A stretch of 64,000 bases of DNA from Oryzias latipes. Taxonomy: Eukaryota > Chordata > Actinopteri > Beloniformes > Adrianichthyidae. A model generated the notes under the pieces. The model searched no databases. It had not been told where the DNA came from and saw only the letters and a program-made list of their open reading frames with translations. Where the stretch lies: NCBI RefSeq assembly GCF_002234675.1, contig NC_019862.2:21696160-21760159 (forward strand), read 5' to 3'. The position numbers and the translations under genes were made by a program. Within the stretch, counting starts at the first letter, position 1. Each line of letters opens with the position of its first letter. Of this stretch, positions 33,644-44,273 are shown one piece after another.

Positions 33644-33747
33644 GTCATCTCAAACCTATCCTGACTTTCCACCAAAGCACAGGCTGGAGTTTCAAGACAG
33701 GATACAGCAGATTGTCACCAAAATAAAAGGCATTTGTATCAGGAGAG
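33644..33747 (+). pseudogene. Orphan marveld3-like exon 2
   Basis: A 104-base open exon bounded by cag and gtagac, starting GTCATCTC and ending AGGAGAG like the exon 2 of paralogue A (40351-40457). It has the same phases (enters after two codon bases, leaves after one) and encodes SSQTYPDFPPKHRLEFQDR...GICIRR. About 150 bases of the following intron also match the A intron ('tcagaattcgttcattct', 'ttcagttcttctccaagtctgag'). No MARVEL exon follows before the ATG exon of paralogue A, so it is probably the remnant of a third gene copy, though use as an alternative exon is not excluded. Confidence 0.65.
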
Positions 33748-34004
33748 GTAGACTGCGTCACCATCAGGGAAAAGTTCAGGGTTAGCGCAACTCTTGTTCT
33801 CAGAATTCGTTCATTCTCTGCTCTACCAGAACTAGACTGACCAGTTCAGTTCTTCTCCAAGTCTGAGCAGAATGTGAGGAAGTGAAGAACGAGATATTTA
33901 ATAAATTGCATTTCCTGCTATAAAAAGAAGCATTCTCACCACAATGCAGACATGAGTCCATGAATTTATGAAGTAAAAACCGGGACTTTGAAAACTTTGT
34001 AAAC

Positions 34005-34398
34005 CAGGGATCTGCAACCTGAGCCACATGTGGCTCATTTACCCCTCCATTGTGGCTCTTTGACTGAAGAAAAATAAAATGACAGTAACCCTAATTTTAA
34101 AAATTTACTCAGCACTGATTTTATTTAGATTAGCTACATTTCTAAATGTATATCTTAAGTGCTCTTGGAACAGAGAGAAAAACTGCATTTTTAATAGATT
34201 AGAAACGTGTATTTTTGTGGTTTTATTAATGCCAAATAAAAGAATTTATATACATTTGAAAAGTAACATCAATACAATAGCAAAGCAGAATCCCAATTTT
34301 TGAAAGATTGAAATAAGACTTTGTGGCTCCTACTAGGTTTTAATCAGGGACAAAGAGACCCCGATGGCTCTTTTAGTATTAAAGGTTGCAGATCCCTG
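34005..34398. mobile_element. hAT-like MITE
   Basis: 394 bp with terminal inverted repeats CAGGGATCTGCAACCT and GGTTGCAGATCCCTG. Flanked by TTGTAAAC and GTGTAAAC, an 8-bp target duplication with one mismatch. Interior is AT-rich with 'gtggctc' motifs at both ends. No transposase. Confidence 0.85.
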
Positions 34399-34399
34399 G

Positions 34400-35780
34400 T
34401 GTAAACTATATGAACATGTCAATCATTGCTGAGGATGCGTGAATTTTATGGCTGGTCAGTCACAGGAACATTGTGGCTGTTAAACCAGGAAGTGTGTGCA
34501 GGAACCAAGTCCTGCTGGAAAAGGGAAAGAAACCAGGACAAACATCAAGAGCTCTAAAGCCTTCTAGTGGACGACTTTGGATCAACACCAGCAGCTGACA
34601 TGCTCCACAAAGCAGAGGTTGTTGTTGAAACAGTTTTGTTTCTCCATATTTTAAAACTTTGAATTCCAAAAGAATTGTACAAAAATATTCTGAAGCCATA
34701 CTCCAGTTCTTTTTGGCTTCAGCCTTCAACATGGTTTCTGGTTCAAGAGTGGTTTAAAGCAGGATTCACAGCTAAAGCTCAACCCTTTTATGTTGTTTGT
34801 TACACTTTTTTGTTCCTTTTCTTTTGATTGTTTTACTCTCTTACTATTTTTTGTTCCCTTGCTACTTGTGTTGTTCCATACTATTTAAGCAACAACTGTA
34901 AAAGACCTTTTCCAAGAGTAAAGCTTTGACAGATGTCAATAAAGAATGTCTATTGCTTTCTCATCAAATACTACTTTAAATCTCTATCTTTAAAATTTGT
35001 GACACGAAGCCTCCTCCACCTAATTCTACTTGACCAGGGGTCTGCAATACTTGAAGCTAAGTGATCCAGTTTCTAAATGACGAAAACCCTGCAAAGTCCT
35101 ATCTTTAGAAAAAATGCACTTTATTTATGTTTTTGAGGCCATTAAACAAAAATGTAACTTTTTGTCTTGACAGCAGCACATACAAGTTCCTTTCAAAATA
35201 AAAAAGAGTGTGTGCCAAATAGGATTCACCTGCTGCAGCAGATTTACTTGAATTAAGGATGCTAGAAAGTGAAGTCAAATGTGGAGTTTTTCTATTATTA
35301 TTATTTTTTAAATCAGAAGACTGTGGAAGGGGGGCAAATGAGAACAGCAGTTAGAAAGGTATTACAGATGAAAGAATCCAAAAAACGTATTTTGAACTAT
35401 TATTATTGAAGCTAAAATGTTTGTGGTATGAAATGATTGCATTTCTTATTTTTGTAATGCTTTAAAGAAGTTTGTATTAATCGTTTCTTAATCTTCGTCA
35501 ATATTGATACTAATATTGACTCAAAAATAAGCTTTTTCTACGGGATTGTTGCCTTTAATATCAATTTCAGGGTCATTTGTGTCATAAAAACTATAATATG
35601 GATGCTTCAATGTAGATTTTTGCACTGAAATGGTTAACAGGCCAAAAAGTAGGAAGCTTTCTCTTTCTTATACAAAGGAAAGACATAAACAACATGCTTT
35701 CAGACATGTTGTCAACGAAAGGCCAACTCTCCCTGAAAACAGAGGCTTCTTTGCTCTCGAGGGACAGTGCGGCGGATTCA
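34400..35780. other. Spacer upstream of marveld3 A, no gene seen
   Basis: AT-rich, non-coding. A partial hAT-like end (ccaggggtctgcaatac, about 35036) and unclassified sequence are visible; no exon was recognised. Confidence 0.4.
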
Positions 35781-35984
35781 CACCAGCTGTGAGAAGCTGC
35801 TCTGCGTCAGTGACGTAACGCTCCAGCGGTGACCGCGGGACCTGCTCACCTGCAGCTCTGTCTTCCGCCCCTTCCGCCAGGTGTAGTGGAGCTGTTCAGG
35901 AGCTCAAACACACAACCACAGTCTAAATCGTTGGGAATAAAGAACGCTGGAGTTGGACTTTGGACAGTTTTCATTGACCTTAAG
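35780..35984 (+). promoter_or_regulatory. marveld3: Promoter core and non-coding first exon of marveld3 paralogue A
   Basis: Contains agaagctgctctgcgtc, a cgtca/gtgacgtaacg CRE-like site near 35808, acctgctcacctgcagctct and gtcttccgcc, all shared with the minus-strand copies at 30757-30990 and 32573-32790. The exon ends CATTGACCTTAAG at 35984 before a gttagt donor and would splice to the acceptor at 36418. Confidence 0.6.
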
Positions 35985-36420
35985 GTTAGTTTGTCTTTGA
36001 CTACAAAAGCGAAATGAGATTAGTTTGTTCTAAAACGAGAGGCACGCTTCGTTCGACTCGAGAAACTTTGTTTTTATTGTGTTAAACTTCCACCTGCTTG
36101 TGACGTGTGCTTTCGGTACTGTTTACTTTAGTAAAATGTTTGATAAACGTTTAGCTAACGTTTTCCTAATCTATGTCGTTTGTTATCACGCTAATTATCG
36201 CCGAAAAGCCCACATTTCGTGTATTTACGTTTCCTCCGCGAAAACGTAAGTGACGTCAAAGGGAACAGTCTTACGTCAAGTGTTTTGACACCTTAATTTG
36301 TACACTTTTCTGTTTTTTAAAAACAACAGCGAATAATTCCCTTAGCTTTTTTGTTCAGCTTTTTCCCCTTTAAGTTTCGGTGCTCATAACCAGTTTCTGT
36401 GCCAGTTTCGGTTAGCAGGT

Positions 36421-39400
36421 ATGAGTCATCCGTCCCGTTCCAACCGGGATCACCGGGACCGAGACAGACTGGACCGAGACCGGGGGGAGGCCTCATCGCA
36501 GGACAACAGCAGGTTTGTTTGCCCCCAAACTGCAGCCCTGATCTAGATCTGATCGGAGTGGAACTTTCAATTTGTAGAAACCAAATCTAGACTGTGGACA
36601 CAAAACCTGAACTCTTTTTTAACACATCTGTCCCATTACATTAAATGTCAAACCAACAGCATTTTAGTCAAACAACCTCCCAACAGTTAAACACGGTGGT
36701 GGTAGTGTGATGGTCTGTATCTCGCTTGCTGCGTCAGGATTTGTAAGATCCTGTGTGGCAGTGGTCTCCAACCCTTTTCAGGCCCCAGACTGTTTTGATG
36801 TCGGACGATAGTTTTAAGAACCAGCCTGTATGGGGCTACGGGGGCATCCGATTTATTTATTTTTAGTTTAGAGTTTCACCTATGAGTGCAAAACTTATCT
36901 TTATCCTCTGTAAAATAATGTAGCTGCTTTAAAATTTATTTGTACAAAGATTGTGAAGGAACCGTCAAAATGTGATTTCTATTTTCGCTTAACCCATAAC
37001 TGCGATCTTTAGACTTTTAAAGTGCAACGGATAAAGGCATAAAAATTAAACTGGTAAATTCTAAATGTGTTTAAAAAAAACAGTCCACAGTTTTAGCAAC
37101 TTTATTAGCAGCATCCTCATTACATTAGATAACCAGTTGCTGAATATTATGCATTATTATTGTGGAGTGTGGCAACAGCTGTCAGTTATTCATATTTGGA
37201 GTAAAGACTCCTAGTTTTTGTCTATTAAAAACAAAAGTCTTTTTTTCTTTTAAGTCAAGTGTCTTTGGGATGGTTGTCACGCTGAAAGACCCAGCCTGAT
37301 TTAATCTTTAATGCCCTTGCTGATGGAAAGAGGTTTTCACTTAAAATCTGATGATACATGGTCCCATTTATTCTCTCCTTTACACGGCTTAGTCGTCCTG
37401 GTTCCTTTGCTCAAAAGCAGCCCAAAGCATGATGTTTCCACCCCCGTGCTCTTCAGTGGTTATGGTGTTCTTTGGGTGCAATTCAGCATTCTTTCTCCTC
37501 CAAACACGACGGGTAGAGTTCTTACCAAATGGTTGTATTTTGGTTTCATCTGACCAAAGGACATTCTCCCAATTCTCTTCTGGATCATCCAAATGCTCTC
37601 TAGCAAACTTTAGACGCATGTACTGGTTTTAGCAGGGGGGCACGTCTGGTACTGCAGACCAGACAGAATTATTATTGAGTCCCTTACGGCGTAGCGTGTT
37701 ACTGATGGTAGTTTTTGTTACTTTGGTCCAGCTCTCTGCAGGTCATTCACAAGGCCCTCCATGTGGTTCTGGGATTTTTGTTCACCGTTCTTGTGATCAT
37801 TAAGACCACACGGGGTGAGATCTTGTGGGGACCCCCAGATGGAGGGAGATTATCAGTGGTCTTGCATGTCTTCCATTTCCTAAGAATTGCCCCCACAGTA
37901 GATTTTTTTTTTCACACCAAGCTGCTTACCTGTTGCAGATTACGTCTTCCCAGCATGGTGCAGGTCAACAATTTGTGTTTCTGGTGTCTTAAGACAGCTC
38001 TTTGGCCATAGTGGAGTTTGGAGTGTTGACTGTTTCAGGTTGTGGACAGGTGTCTTTTATAGACAGTAGCTGTGTTTACATGGACAAAAGTAATTGGAAA
38101 GAACACCTGATCGGAAGATAAATGCATCATGTAAGCACGCCGTTCGGAATACTCACGATCATTCAGATCAAAATTTCTTTTCGATCAAGATAGGTGGGTT
38201 ATGCTGATTGTTGATCCGATTGTGTGTCACTACTGCTCTGGTTTACTGTACGGTGCGGTGCTTTAGAGAAAGCTTTGGAGTGCCTACAGGCTCCAATATA
38301 AAATAAAACGACGAGCAAACAGGCGCTTCATAATATTAATAACATTAACAAAAGCACATTTAGAAGATCATCTCGTATATTACCGAGCTGCTGCATACAT
38401 GTATATGGCAGCTCACTTTGTTTACAGTGGGACACATTTCCTCTTCCGGTATTTTCCAACTACAGCGCATGCCCAAATGATTTATTCCAACCAAAAGTGT
38501 GATCATGTGAACGTTTGTTCTAATCGGAAAAAGTTTTTCTGGGCCCATGTGCACAGTTGAATTCTAATCCGACCATTGATCCAATAAAGATATTTTGCGC
38601 ATGTAACCGCAGCTAATGAGTCTAAACAGGTGCCATCAATACAGGTATCAAGTGGAGGACAGAGGATCCTCTTATGGAAGAAGTTACAGGTCTGTAAGAG
38701 CCAGAAATCTTTCTTTTTTTGGAGGTGACCAAATAGTTATTTTCCACCATAATTTACTAATTAATTCTTTAAAAATCAGACTGTGATTTTTCTTGATTTT
38801 TGTTTCTCATTTAGTCTCCCATAGTTGAGGTTTACCTATAATGAAAATTACAGGCCTCTTTCATCTTTTTAAGTGGAAGAATTTACAGAATTGGTTGCTG
38901 AATAAATACTTTTTTGCCCCACTGTAGAAGTGTGCTCCCACCATTGGATCTTCAGCACCAGAAGGTTTTACTTGGAGTTGAAAAAAAAGCAGTTTTTGTA
39001 TCTGTATTTGTATCGGTGAATCCCGTCAGATGATATGGTACAAAAATTAAATACATTTTAGCAAAGAAACTATTTAAATATGCTAACAAAATATTGAATC
39101 CTGGCCACAAAATAATTCTAACATGATTCATATGGATTTACTTGGTCTGTTGTACAAGAAAAACAATATAGAGTAATGCTACATGATGGACAGAGACATA
39201 AGGATTGAGTTTTACTTTAGGCTGAACCATAGAAGAAGAAAGAGGGTCTGTGGGCTGTCTAGTTTAATTTATCAATTACCTATTGTTAATATTTTATGAC
39301 GGATTTTCAGTTTTTGTACAGTTATTGGTGTGAATCCTGCTGAGACAACTGTGTTTTGATACTGGGCTATATAAATTAAACTAAATTAAATTGAATATTA

Positions 39401-41415
39401 AAGAGCGTATTAAGGGCCAGATTGCTTTACCAGCAAAGTTGCACTCCATTTATTTACCCAGCTGGGAAGATGTGAATATCATTATCTGTATTTTGTGGTC
39501 ACAACTTTTGGTTTAAATGATTTAACTATTTCATGACCACAGATTAGTATTTCAGTCATACAGTTTGACTATTATGTGTTTTTTTTTACTACATTATCAT
39601 TTGGGCTCCTTAAGTCTTACTAGGGTTGAGCAACATATGGTATATGGTCTCTCATTTGGATATGAGATGAGATATCACTGAAATTAAACTGAAATATTGG
39701 ATAAACAAGGGGTATAAAGACAGAGCCCTGTGGGACACCTTTTGTTGTGAGTTATGCAGAAATGGTTCTCAAAGAGGACGTACATGTAACCCTGGTGAGT
39801 CTCCATAGGATACCTAACACTTAAGCACTGCATTAGTGTGTGTTCACACATGGAGTTGTTATCCTACAAATCTTGGTTTATTAAATACTTTCTTTCATTT
39901 AATTTTTTCCAACATAAGTGAGATTCACTGGGGAGTATAAAGAGTCTAAAAATTAGTCCTCGGTCTTTTTTTTTTTAACTTTTATGTTATATTGCTGTAA
40001 TACTGACTAACATTTTAATATTTTTTTAGATTTCATTTTATAGTTTAAGTTTTAATGCTGCAAAACTTTATTGTTAAACTGTATGGATTTTCCGAATTGA
40101 AGGTTGTGTATAAATAACACGGCCTTCTGCCTGTGAGGAGGTATTGAGCCTTGCAAAACACATATTCCATGCATCGTAGAATAAAACTAACAGAACAGTC
40201 TGGACACGTCTTGATTTTGAGTGAATTTTTTGTTTATTTTATTTAAGTTTTTTTCTGTTAACCTAAAATCCAAACGGTGGACCTTTTTTATTTGTGCTGC
40301 AGCCACCTCAGACCATGCTTGGAATAAAAATCATTTTGTTGTTGTTCCAGGTCATCTCGGCCACCGTATTACCCATCAGACTCCCATTCCCGTCCCAGGA
40401 GTATCCGGGAATCGTTTCGGAGTTCTTCCAAATGCACAAACATTTGTTCTAGGAGAGGTAAGCGGCTTCACCGAGAGGGAAAGATGAAAGCTTCAGTATT
40501 AGAGAGAACTCTGGTTCTCAGAATTCATTCATTCTTTGCTCCACCAAAACTGGACTGACCGGTTCAGTTCTTCTACAAGTCTGAGCTTAAAATGAGGAAG
40601 TGGAGAACGAGCCTTAAACACATGAAAAAACATCCTGAGAAAATCCCAATGATGGTTTAGAAAGAAACAAAGGTTTGGTTCTAAATGTGTTCTTTATGTT
40701 TTACTCTAAAACTTTGTCATTTAGTCTAAGAAATAAGTTGAATTTGCTCTTTCTTCTTATTAAAGGTGTCATGCTGATCTGTACTGTCCTGACCAACGCC
40801 CTGGTTCTGATCTGCGTGGTCTCAGCTCAGATGGTCATGTCCGGCATGTCCTCAATGGGCGGGTTTAGCACCTTTGACATCAACACCAACTTCAACCTGC
40901 AGGGCACTGAGCTGGAGCAGGTCCGAAATCTGGATATGCAGTTCAGCCAGATGAGGGCGCCAGGCGTCTACGGAGGCGTGGCCTTTAGCCTGACCTTTGG
41001 GGTGGTTTCACTGCTGTTTGTGGTCGCGGGGAACAAGCCGCCCCATCTGATGTCACAGAAGTTACTGAAGGGGTCGTTTGGGTTCCAGGTGGTGGGGGCG
41101 GTCCTCTATGTGATAGCTGTGGGCCTCTACCTTCATTTTGTGATACAAGTCAACTCCACGGATGTGTGTAAGCAGCGCGAGAGGCTTTATTCCCGAAATG
41201 GCTACACCTGGATGAACTGCAGTGTGGGCGGGGGAGATGCCGCCGTGGCTCTGTTTGCTCTGATCACAGCCATCTTGTACACCGTCGGCGCCGTTTTTAC
41301 CTTCCAGACCATCAGAAGAGTGTCTCGCTTCCTCCAGGACAGAAAGAGGAGAGAGGAGGAGAAACAGAGAGGCCGCCCACACTCACCACTGAGGGCTGGC
41401 ACCACCCACGTGTGA
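36421..41415 (+). CDS. marveld3: MARVEL domain-containing protein 3, paralogue A (plus strand)
   Basis: Coding exons 36421-36512, 40351-40457, 40766-41415; sum 849 bases, 282 residues, with matching phases and GT..AG sites. The start is the first ATG after the acceptor, in a short cytoplasmic N-terminus with the Arg/Asp repeats typical of MARVELD3 (DHRDRDRLDRDRG). Exon 2 is Ser/Arg-rich (RSSRPPYYPSD...CSRRG). Exon 3 holds four membrane segments (MLICTVLTNALVLICVVSAQ; YGGVAFSLTFGVVSLLFVVA; FQVVGAVLYVIAVGLYLHFV; ALFALITAILYTVGAVFTF) and the loop VNSTDVCKQRE..WMNCS with two sequons. The C-terminus is basic and ends AGTTHV. Known role: junctional MARVEL protein that restrains JNK signalling via MEKK1 in mammals. 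The protein is shorter than the roughly 400-residue human form because the N-terminus is short. Intron 1 (3.8 kb) is filled with transposons. Confidence 0.9.
36660..36765 (+). mobile_element. Tc1-like transposase fragment
   Basis: The phrase 'acagttaaacacggtggtgg' with 'tagtgtgatggtctg' encodes the [12 protein letters not shown]-type motif found in the C-terminal half of Tc1-like transposases. Only about 100 bases remain. A hAT-like end (cagtggtctccaaccctttt, about 36759) adjoins it. Confidence 0.6.
37255..38926 (-). mobile_element. Tc1-like transposon, degraded, with a nested MITE
   Basis: On the minus strand the frame around 37389-37619 reads RLKFAREHLDDPEENWENVLWSDETKI followed by CNAELHPKNT-like sequence and HGGGNIMLWAAF, typical of Tc1-like transposase. 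The right end carries the terminal sequence aatactttttt then gccccactgta. The left terminus is missing. Several frameshifts separate the parts, so it is inactive. A second element (38069-38613) is inserted near its right end. Confidence 0.8.
38069..38613. mobile_element. MITE nested in the Tc1-like element, TA target duplication
   Basis: Imperfect inverted ends GCTGTGTTTACATG and CATGTAACCGCAGC, flanked on both sides by TA (38067-38068, 38614-38615). Removing it rejoins 'atagacag' and 'atgagtc', giving continuous Tc1-like sequence. The ends match a widespread fish element whose ends read 'tgtttacatg'. Confidence 0.8.
38930..40345. other. Remainder of marveld3 A intron 1, no feature recognised
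   Basis: AT-rich intron sequence. No open frame with a domain, no RNA gene and no clear element ends were seen. Confidence 0.4.
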
Positions 41416-42671
41416 GACGGGTCAAAAACTGCTTTTCATGGCGCTCTTTTAGTCCAAAGCGAGGACTCTGGACACTCTCATCAGAAGATTTAACACAGAT
41501 CAGAAGTTAGGAGACTGGAGTTCCTCAGAAGCAGCATGAAAATTATGTCAAATGTGAACAAAATATGAAACTGAGCTCACATGAAAACATGAATAATTCT
41601 AACAAGTCTCTCCGAACGCCTCTGAAAAGTTTCTATTCAGAAACGTCACAAAAAGTTTTTATGAATGAAATGGTTTTTGTTTGCATGTACATATTTTTGT
41701 TGTTTTACTTAACTTTAGATGATATATCAACTCAAATTAAACGTGTATTGTTTGGTGATTCTTACTGTAAACGGATGACTTTCATTTTCTTGCAGAAAAA
41801 AGTTGGACTTGTTGGAAAATGTAAGACTTTTAACAAAATGACAACATGAGGCCATGAATGCCTAAAGTATTCATAACTATGCTAACGCCAAAACAACTGT
41901 TATACATTTGAAATACAAAATTCCATTTATATGCCAACATTTTTTAAGTTTTTGGCATAAGCATCTTGGTCTCCAGACACTATTTGATATATGGCTTTAT
42001 AAATCTTCACTTTCATGTAAATCTCTTGATATATTTGAAAAATGTGTCTGTTTTTTTACATTACTGTTTAAAAGTTATTGGTCACTTTGAATTGTTCATA
42101 TGTTTGAAAGAAAAGCACATTTTTTGTAAATGAAGATGCATTGAAACTAATCAGAAACACTCTCCCTTCATTCTTATTCTGGTACATTATTCCAAAACCT
42201 TAAACCTTCCAGCTGTTGTCTGGTTTTTGGTTTTGGTGCTTTATCTACATACAGTAGATAAACCCATTTCCATCAGCTATCACTCCAGTGTTCTGATGGC
42301 TAACAGATGATTAGAAAACCCTTCTGCCGTCGAATGGTTCTTCTGAACACGGCTTCTCTTGTCTTCTTACTGCTGGACACTTGGCAGCACTTCCTCTCAT
42401 ACAGCTGAGACCTTCAGTGTGGCTTAAAGATGATTCAGTAAATCTGGACTTGGACTTACTGAAATTTAAGGTGGAGAAATCAGAGGATGTGCTCCCAATT
42501 ATGAGTCTCTGTTGAATTTTTTTTTAAGTTTATTTTTTAAAACACAAATCAGTCAAGGAGAAACAAAATTCTGTAACCATTTTTGGATTTTCTTTCTTAT
42601 GACTTTTTGCACATTTAAACCCTGGTCACAAGTTATTGTAGAGCAGCCGGTCAGCCACTCCTATATTTTTA

Positions 42672-43154
42672 TAAAAAAAACGGATGGAAATTCATCTTGG
42701 CGACACCAAATACTAGGTGCAGCCAAGATGCACAATAAGCGTGTTTGAAATCACCCAGGTGGACGAAACGCTGCACAGATCACCTGGTGTGGGACGTATG
42801 TTTTGCTTTTGCTCCAACATCACCTGTCAATCATCACAAAAATATTACAAAGGGGTAGGAGCAAGGCCCCAACCTGAGTGAACGCAGCTGGAAATTTAGT
42901 ATTGTGCTGACTGCAAGCCGGCGATAGACTGCAAAACAATGCATTGTGGAAAATGTGTCCTGACGGCTTTTGTTGTTAAGTGATCAATTAAAATGATTTA
43001 AACCGCATACACGTTAAAGCCGTACATGTTAAATTTAAACACGTACATGTTAAAGCCCGGTTAGCTGTCACGCATGTACGTGTGTGACAGTTGTTCATTT
43101 CATATTAAGGCGGGGGCCGCAAAAAGCCTGCGGGCCGTGAGTTTGAGACCCCTG
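42672..43154 (-). mobile_element. hAT-like element, partial (reverse copy of 52368-53005)
   Basis: Ends with the inverse of CAGGGGTCTCAAACTC and shares with 52368-53005, in opposite orientation, the phrases 'cgtccacctgggtgat', 'cttattgtgcatcttggctgc' and 'caagatgaatttc'. No transposase frame remains. The distal terminus is not defined. Confidence 0.65.
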
Positions 43155-43159
43155 CTCTA

Positions 43160-43420
43160 TATGGTCATTCTGTTCAGGCTTAAAGGATAAATACAACTGT
43201 GTATCATCCGCACGACAGTGAAAATTGATTCTGTGTTTCCTGATTATGTTTCCTAAGGGCAGCATGTAAATCATAAACAGGATGGGTCCTAAAACTGAGC
43301 CCTGTGGGACTCCATAGCTGACTGAAGCGCAATCAGAGGACCGTCCATTTACATTAAAAAACTGGTACTTATTGGATAAATAGGATTGAAACCATTGGAA
43401 GGCAGGTTGCTCCTAAAAGA
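43160..43420 (-). mobile_element. LINE fragment, minus strand
   Basis: Reverse-transcriptase coding relic: on the minus strand 'tacctttcaatgg'-like QWFESYL sequence near 43395, then VPQGSVLGP-like sequence near 43300, then a [17 protein letters not shown]-like sequence corresponding to the YADD box near 43210. Same family as 31715-32337. Confidence 0.65.
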
Positions 43421-43554
43421 TTTCAGCTTGTTTGAAAGAGACAAAAAAAAAAAAAAACAGGAGACATTTTCTCCTCGGAGGGCTTGAATAAGGGAGGACG
43501 AACGGACTTACCACTAGGCAAGGGTGGGCGAATGCCTGGGGGGCCCCTGAGCTG

Positions 43555-43795
43555 AACACGTTTATACAGTTGTACAGTTTTGATCCAGATTCCACAAAGA
43601 CGTACGTACATGGATCTATTTGTCTACACCTAGATGCATCAGAATGGAGCGGAGCAGGGAGCTTGTAGCCAGCAGATGTTCCTGTCACAGCTACAAGTTT
43701 CTTCAAACGGCATTTTTTCATCTGCTCCTGATTCACAACAATTTGAACAAAGGAATACACAGAAATGCAATTTATAGGATCATTTTCTTTATACA
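43555..43795 (-). mobile_element. Family A element, partial, reverse orientation
   Basis: Contains 'gttttgatccagattcc', 'acatggatctatttgtctac' and 'gcatcagaatggagcgg', the reverse of the 31246-31543 copy. Joined to the LINE fragment at 43160-43420 through a shared linker that includes 'gcaagggtgggcgaatgcc'. Confidence 0.6.
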
Positions 43796-44273
43796 CGTAA
43801 AAGCGGTGAGGTTACATCAACTTTATTAAGTTCCATAAAAAAGTAATCTTCTGAAGTTAAGGTTATTCCAATGAATTTTGACTTATTTTAATGTAAAATA
43901 ATTTATTTTTTGGTTTTTATAAATGCTGTATTTTGCTACAACACTCTTACCAGGACAAAAAACAGAGTGATAAAGCTATGTTTAAAATGCCTGTGTTAAC
44001 AGATAAAATGCCTTTGGTTGAATAAAGGGTAAAAAAAAAAAGTGTCGTCAGAGTTATGAGATTTTGTTTTCTCTGTTCTCAACATGTCCAGCAGGGGGGC
44101 AGCAGCTCGTTCATCCCGGTGGTGCGGTGCAGCACTCAAATTATTCCGTGTTATTGCTTGGCGTCTGTAAACATGATTTTAACATCGTCTCCTGGCGTCC
44201 TGAACACGCTTGTCAACACGGTTTAACACGGTCTTCGTGCCAGAGTCTTTTTTTATTTATATCCGGGGAAGTC

